Source of the DNA: Solimonas sp964507195 | GTDB taxonomy: Bacteria; Pseudomonadota; Gammaproteobacteria; Nevskiales; Nevskiaceae | Direction: 5' to 3' | Length of the DNA stretch: 64,000 nt | Assembly: GCA_964507195.1 (NCBI GenBank) | Contig: CAZDPA010000001.1 | Coordinates: forward strand, 1 to 64,000 | Shown here: piece by piece, positions 61,091 to 64,000 of the stretch | Position numbering within the stretch: position 1 is the stretch's first letter | Layout: every line of letters begins with the position of its first letter | Notes under the pieces: generated by a model | The model's database searches: none | Seen by the model: only the letters and a program-made list of their open reading frames with translations | What the model was told of the DNA's origin: nothing | Made by a program: the position numbers and the translations under genes

Positions 61091-64000
61091 ATCCATGCTC
61101 CTTCAATTACGAATGCGTGGGCCTGCCAAGCTGGAACCCCACGACCGATGGCCGCTTCTACGGCATAAGCTAGCGCCTTCACGAGGGGGGCCCCATTGAC
61201 GAAAATGGATATCGCATCATCGAGGATTGGCAACGCCAACTCAGCGTCGATCTTCCATCGTGGCGCGACCACAGCGTTCGTCCCTACGCTTGCCAGCATT
61301 GATGCAAAACTTGTGCGCTCGTCCAGACCGGAAATCGACACAGCGCCGCCTGAGCACGCGCCCAGGAAGATTGTCCTCGGTGCGATCTTTTGGTGCTCCA
61401 GCTCGTCCCATCCGAAACAATGCGCTCTGTTGGCGTCGAGCGTAGCGCCAAAGCTATAGCCTGGCGGCGCCATCCCCATATGGTCAATGATAAGGACTAT
61501 TCCACGTTCGTCCTTCGAAATCTGCCCGTGGCATAGAACCTTCAGCAGATCAGTCCCCTCGAGCAGCCTGCGAAATGCTTCAGAGTCCGCAACTCCCGGT
61601 GGCGCGAGATCGAGCGCTAGGCCATTCGCATTCGCAACTTCCTTTACTCTGTCTGCTGACGCCTGAAGGGCAGCGCGCACGGCGCTCGTTTCGTTCGATC
61701 GCGGCGAATGCAGGAGCCCCAGTCTAGGTCGAGGTGGTGCCGAGCCATTTGCGGCGACGGCAATCTTTATCGCATGCCAGTCTGCCGCGTAGGACGTGGT
61801 CCACTTTGGAGCAAGTGCAATATGGTAGGGGAGGCCAGACATATTCACGTGGTCGATGAACACAACGTGCCCGCCAGCGGGCAAAACCTTCTCCAAAAGA
61901 CTTTTCAATGAGTCTTCGATGAGCTTCCAATGAGGTATCTCATGGGGTTGCCCCAGCCGGCCTTGGTGCCAGTTGTCGAGTCGAGCAACAATTTTGTCAG
62001 CTGCCTTGACCCAGTCGGTTTCGGCGTTGTTCTCAATAAACTCTGTTCGCACGTTCCCCGGAGAGACAAGGGTTGAGATCCCGAATACCTTTCCAGGAAC
62101 ATCGCACCATTCAATGACGACGAAAGGTTCGTGAACATTCCGAATCATTTCGGCTGTTACGACACCGTCAAACGCATCAATGGCACTGTGGCTCTGCGTA
62201 CGCATTGCTTTTCGATGGGCGTTACGCCGAAGCTCGGCGAGCAGCTGGATCTCACTTGCCGACCGACCTTGGGCAAGTGCAACGAGCGTCAATCGCCCAA
62301 GGGGATCATCCAGTGGAGAAAGCAACGCCATTGTGGCAATGCTCAGTGATACGCCGCCCGCCGACTCAGCGATCGCTTGAGGGATCGCTAGCACCATGTC
62401 ACTAAAGCAATCTGGATTGTCTTGAACACCCGTTATCGCAACCTCGATCACCGTTCGAGGCTCGAGAGTCAGATCAGCCTCGAGACAGATAAGCGCGTCG
62501 CGTCTCCAAAGCGCTTCTGCTTCTGAGCATTCAAACTCCTGAGCAAGCATGGCTGCAGAAAAGCAGGCGTTATGTGCTTCCCTGACATTCCTGCATTCCA
62601 TCTGCTGATCCACTCTGTTGGAGAGGCGTGTCAGAACGGAGGCGACTATCTGGAGGTGCTCCTCCGACCTCCGGACTTCAGTTGACGGTTGTCGAATGAT
62701 TGCTGAGTAGGGCACTAAGGCCGCGTCAGGGATCTCTTCTAGATCCGGACACTCCTTGCGCAGTGCCGCCACGCGCTCCTGTTGTCCAAGCTGCGATCTT
62801 ATTGCAATCTCACAGACGAGTAGACCAATGCGTGTGTCCCGCAGCTCAAACCCCCCGGCCATTCGCCGCGCATCGGCGAGAGCTTCGACAGCCTCAGCGG
62901 ATCGGCCCATCTGAATGAGGGTAGTCCCGAGTGACTGCAGCGGCATGTATGATCGCCCATCGGTCAACTCGACTGCACGAGAGATACAGGGCATCGCTTC
63001 TGAAAAGCGACCCAACTCTCTCAGAAGAATTCCGCGATTGAGCCATGCAGTTGCCCTGTTGCCGTCAGTCGCATCGGGATCTCTTAGAGTGACGCTCAAT
63101 GTAGTTTCCGCAACATCAAGAGCGGTTATCCGCTTTCCCAAAAGGCGAAGCGCATTGCTGCGTTCAGTCCAAAGGCAGCGTTGACTCGAAAGGCTGAGCG
63201 CATTCTCCCAGGGGGCTTGTTCTTCTCCTATCTTTGCAAGGGCGAGAACCGGCTGCCCCAGAAGTTTCATCCGCTCGCCAAACCAGGCCAGTAGGGATGC
63301 CCTCTCCTCGATGTCACCTTCCGTTGAAGGCTCAAGAAACTCGAAGAGCGTCGTAACCGCATGAGCATCCTCGAACCAAGGTAGTCTCCATGCTGCAAGC
63401 AAGGTAGATATTGAGAGCTGACTGTTGCGACCCCGTATAGAGAGGATTAGCTCGGCGAACTGCTTCGGAGTATGTTCTTCCGAACTCTTCGCTTCCACGG
63501 ACTCCGCATTGCTCGGCGATGTTTTGATGTACAGGCCGCCTTTGAGCACATCGTTCAGAATGTCGCCATGGCCGAGGTCCTCTGTCGCAGCGTCAAGCCG
63601 TTCGAACAGCGCTCGTCGGTCCTGAGAGTCCGGCGAAGATAGAATTCCGTTGACCACTGACGACACTGCGTTCCATGCGCCCTCATAGGTGATAGTTCGA
63701 GAAATCCTCTGCGCAGATAGTTGGAAACGGTCACCGTCCTCTTCCGATTCCGCAGATCGTGCTTGCAATCTCATAAGCAGATAGGCGTAGGCCCAATCTA
63801 CAGATCGTGGAGACTCGCGGCCGAGCATGGAATGAAGAGACGTATCGACTGCAAGAAAATGAAAGCGTATCCGGGGGTCGATATCCTTTTCTGTAATCAA
63901 ATTCCAAGTGACGTTAAGCATCTCCGTCACTCGATCGGCGACGAAGATGACAGCTCCACAGCTGTCAACCAAGCGGGCCAAGACTTCTTCTAAAGTCTTT
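61087..64000 (-). CDS. TPR-CHAT protease, N-terminus cut by window edge
   Basis: At least 970 residues, open to the right edge of the window, so any start inside it (TTG at 63981) is arbitrary and the true N-terminus lies beyond. The middle third (about 280-420 counted from 63981) contains TPR-like helix pairs (ATAWLNRGILLRELGRFSEAMPCISRAVEL split over repeats). The C-terminal 280 residues are a CHAT (caspase-HetF) domain: His in VLCHGQ (codon at 61528-61530) and Cys in LGACSGG (codon 61354-61356), 58 residues apart, form the expected cysteine-protease dyad. CHAT proteases with TPRs activate effectors in bacterial gasdermin and CRISPR-linked systems. Its partner is the overlapping small membrane gene. 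Confidence 0.82.
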   Translation of the reverse strand, partial: KTLEEVLARLVDSCGAVIFVADRVTEMLNVTWNLITEKDIDPRIRFHFLAVDTSLHSMLGRESPRSVDWAYAYLLMRLQARSAESEEDGDRFQLSAQRISRTITYEGAWNAVSSVVNGILSSPDSQDRRALFERLDAATEDLGHGDILNDVLKGGLYIKTSPSNAESVEAKSSEEHTPKQFAELILSIRGRNSQLSISTLLAAWRLPWFEDAHAVTTLFEFLEPSTEGDIEERASLLAWFGERMKLLGQPVLALAKIGEEQAPWENALSLSSQRCLWTERSNALRLLGKRITALDVAETTLSVTLRDPDATDGNRATAWLNRGILLRELGRFSEAMPCISRAVELTDGRSYMPLQSLGTTLIQMGRSAEAVEALADARRMAGGFELRDTRIGLLVCEIAIRSQLGQQERVAALRKECPDLEEIPDAALVPYSAIIRQPSTEVRRSEEHLQIVASVLTRLSNRVDQQMECRNVREAHNACFSAAMLAQEFECSEAEALWRRDALICLEADLTLEPRTVIEVAITGVQDNPDCFSDMVLAIPQAIAESAGGVSLSIATMALLSPLDDPLGRLTLVALAQGRSASEIQLLAELRRNAHRKAMRTQSHSAIDAFDGVVTAEMIRNVHEPFVVIEWCDVPGKVFGISTLVSPGNVRTEFIENNAETDWVKAADKIVARLDNWHQGRLGQPHEIPHWKLIEDSLKSLLEKVLPAGGHVVFIDHVNMSGLPYHIALAPKWTTSYAADWHAIKIAVAANGSAPPRPRLGLLHSPRSNETSAVRAALQASADRVKEVANANGLALDLAPPGVADSEAFRRLLEGTDLLKVLCHGQISKDERGIVLIIDHMGMAPPGYSFGATLDANRAHCFGWDELEHQKIAPRTIFLGACSGGAVSISGLDERTSFASMLASVGTNAVVAPRWKIDAELALPILDDAISIFVNGAPLVKALAYAVEAAIGRGVPAWQAHAFVIEGAWI

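Overview
The window reads as chromosomal DNA of an aerobic, GC-rich gammaproteobacterium. Steroid-, hydrocarbon- and terpenoid-degrading lineages such as Nevskiales or Steroidobacterales are my best guess. This is inferred from gene content (wax-ester-synthase-like acyltransferase, paired DUF1302 proteins, large TonB receptors, a RoxA-like cytochrome, acyl-CoA enzymes), not from a marker gene. No rRNA, tRNA, CRISPR array or intact insertion sequence was seen.

Region 1 (1-22 kb, dense and GC-rich) holds housekeeping and lipid-related genes: an SDR/pterin-synthase pair, a Candida antarctica lipase B-like lipoprotein, a ferredoxin reductase, a serine hydrolase, an acyltransferase, two tandem DUF1302 proteins, a flavin reductase-MarR fusion, a CPA2 antiporter, an SDR, a sulfotransferase/DUF1214 pair and a two-component system. 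Two palindromic repeat elements lie between genes.

Region 2 (22.7-30.5 kb) is a module of TonB receptor, TetR regulator, three-haem RoxA-like lipoprotein and acyl-CoA dehydrogenase. Two copies of a TGACA-NN-TGTCA palindrome lie upstream of the receptor and between the regulator and the cytochrome, so they probably form a small local regulon.

Region 3 (31.3-59.6 kb, less GC-rich) is a large catabolic island: TonB receptor, MFS carrier, TetR regulator, two unrelated-type branched-chain aminotransferases, GST, a long minus-strand operon (YkvI-like permease, acyl-CoA carboxylase beta and alpha, AtuA-like protein, acyl-CoA dehydrogenase, fused indolepyruvate-type ferredoxin oxidoreductase, enoyl-CoA hydratase), an amidase, an alpha/beta hydrolase, an M17 aminopeptidase, a quinone oxidoreductase and a nitrilase-superfamily enzyme. 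Read as a pathway, peptides or amides are taken up and cleaved, branched-chain amino acids are transaminated, the 2-oxo acids are oxidised to acyl-CoA by the ferredoxin-type enzyme instead of a branched-chain dehydrogenase complex, and isovaleryl-CoA follows the methylcrotonyl-CoA route. Six copies of one 22-bp inverted repeat (ACAAGTA-N8-TACTTGT), each placed with the same geometry inside a promoter, tie the island together; the TetR gene inside it carries one copy and is the obvious candidate repressor.

Region 4 (59.6-64 kb) starts with about 0.5 kb of apparently non-coding DNA and ends with a two-gene minus-strand unit: a large CHAT-protease protein with repeat-rich middle, cut by the window edge, and a small single-span membrane protein overlapping it by ATGA. 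This looks like a protease-effector (defence or cell-death) pair.

A broken glycine C-acetyltransferase (kbl) fragment at 30.7-31.1 kb marks the junction between regions 2 and 3.
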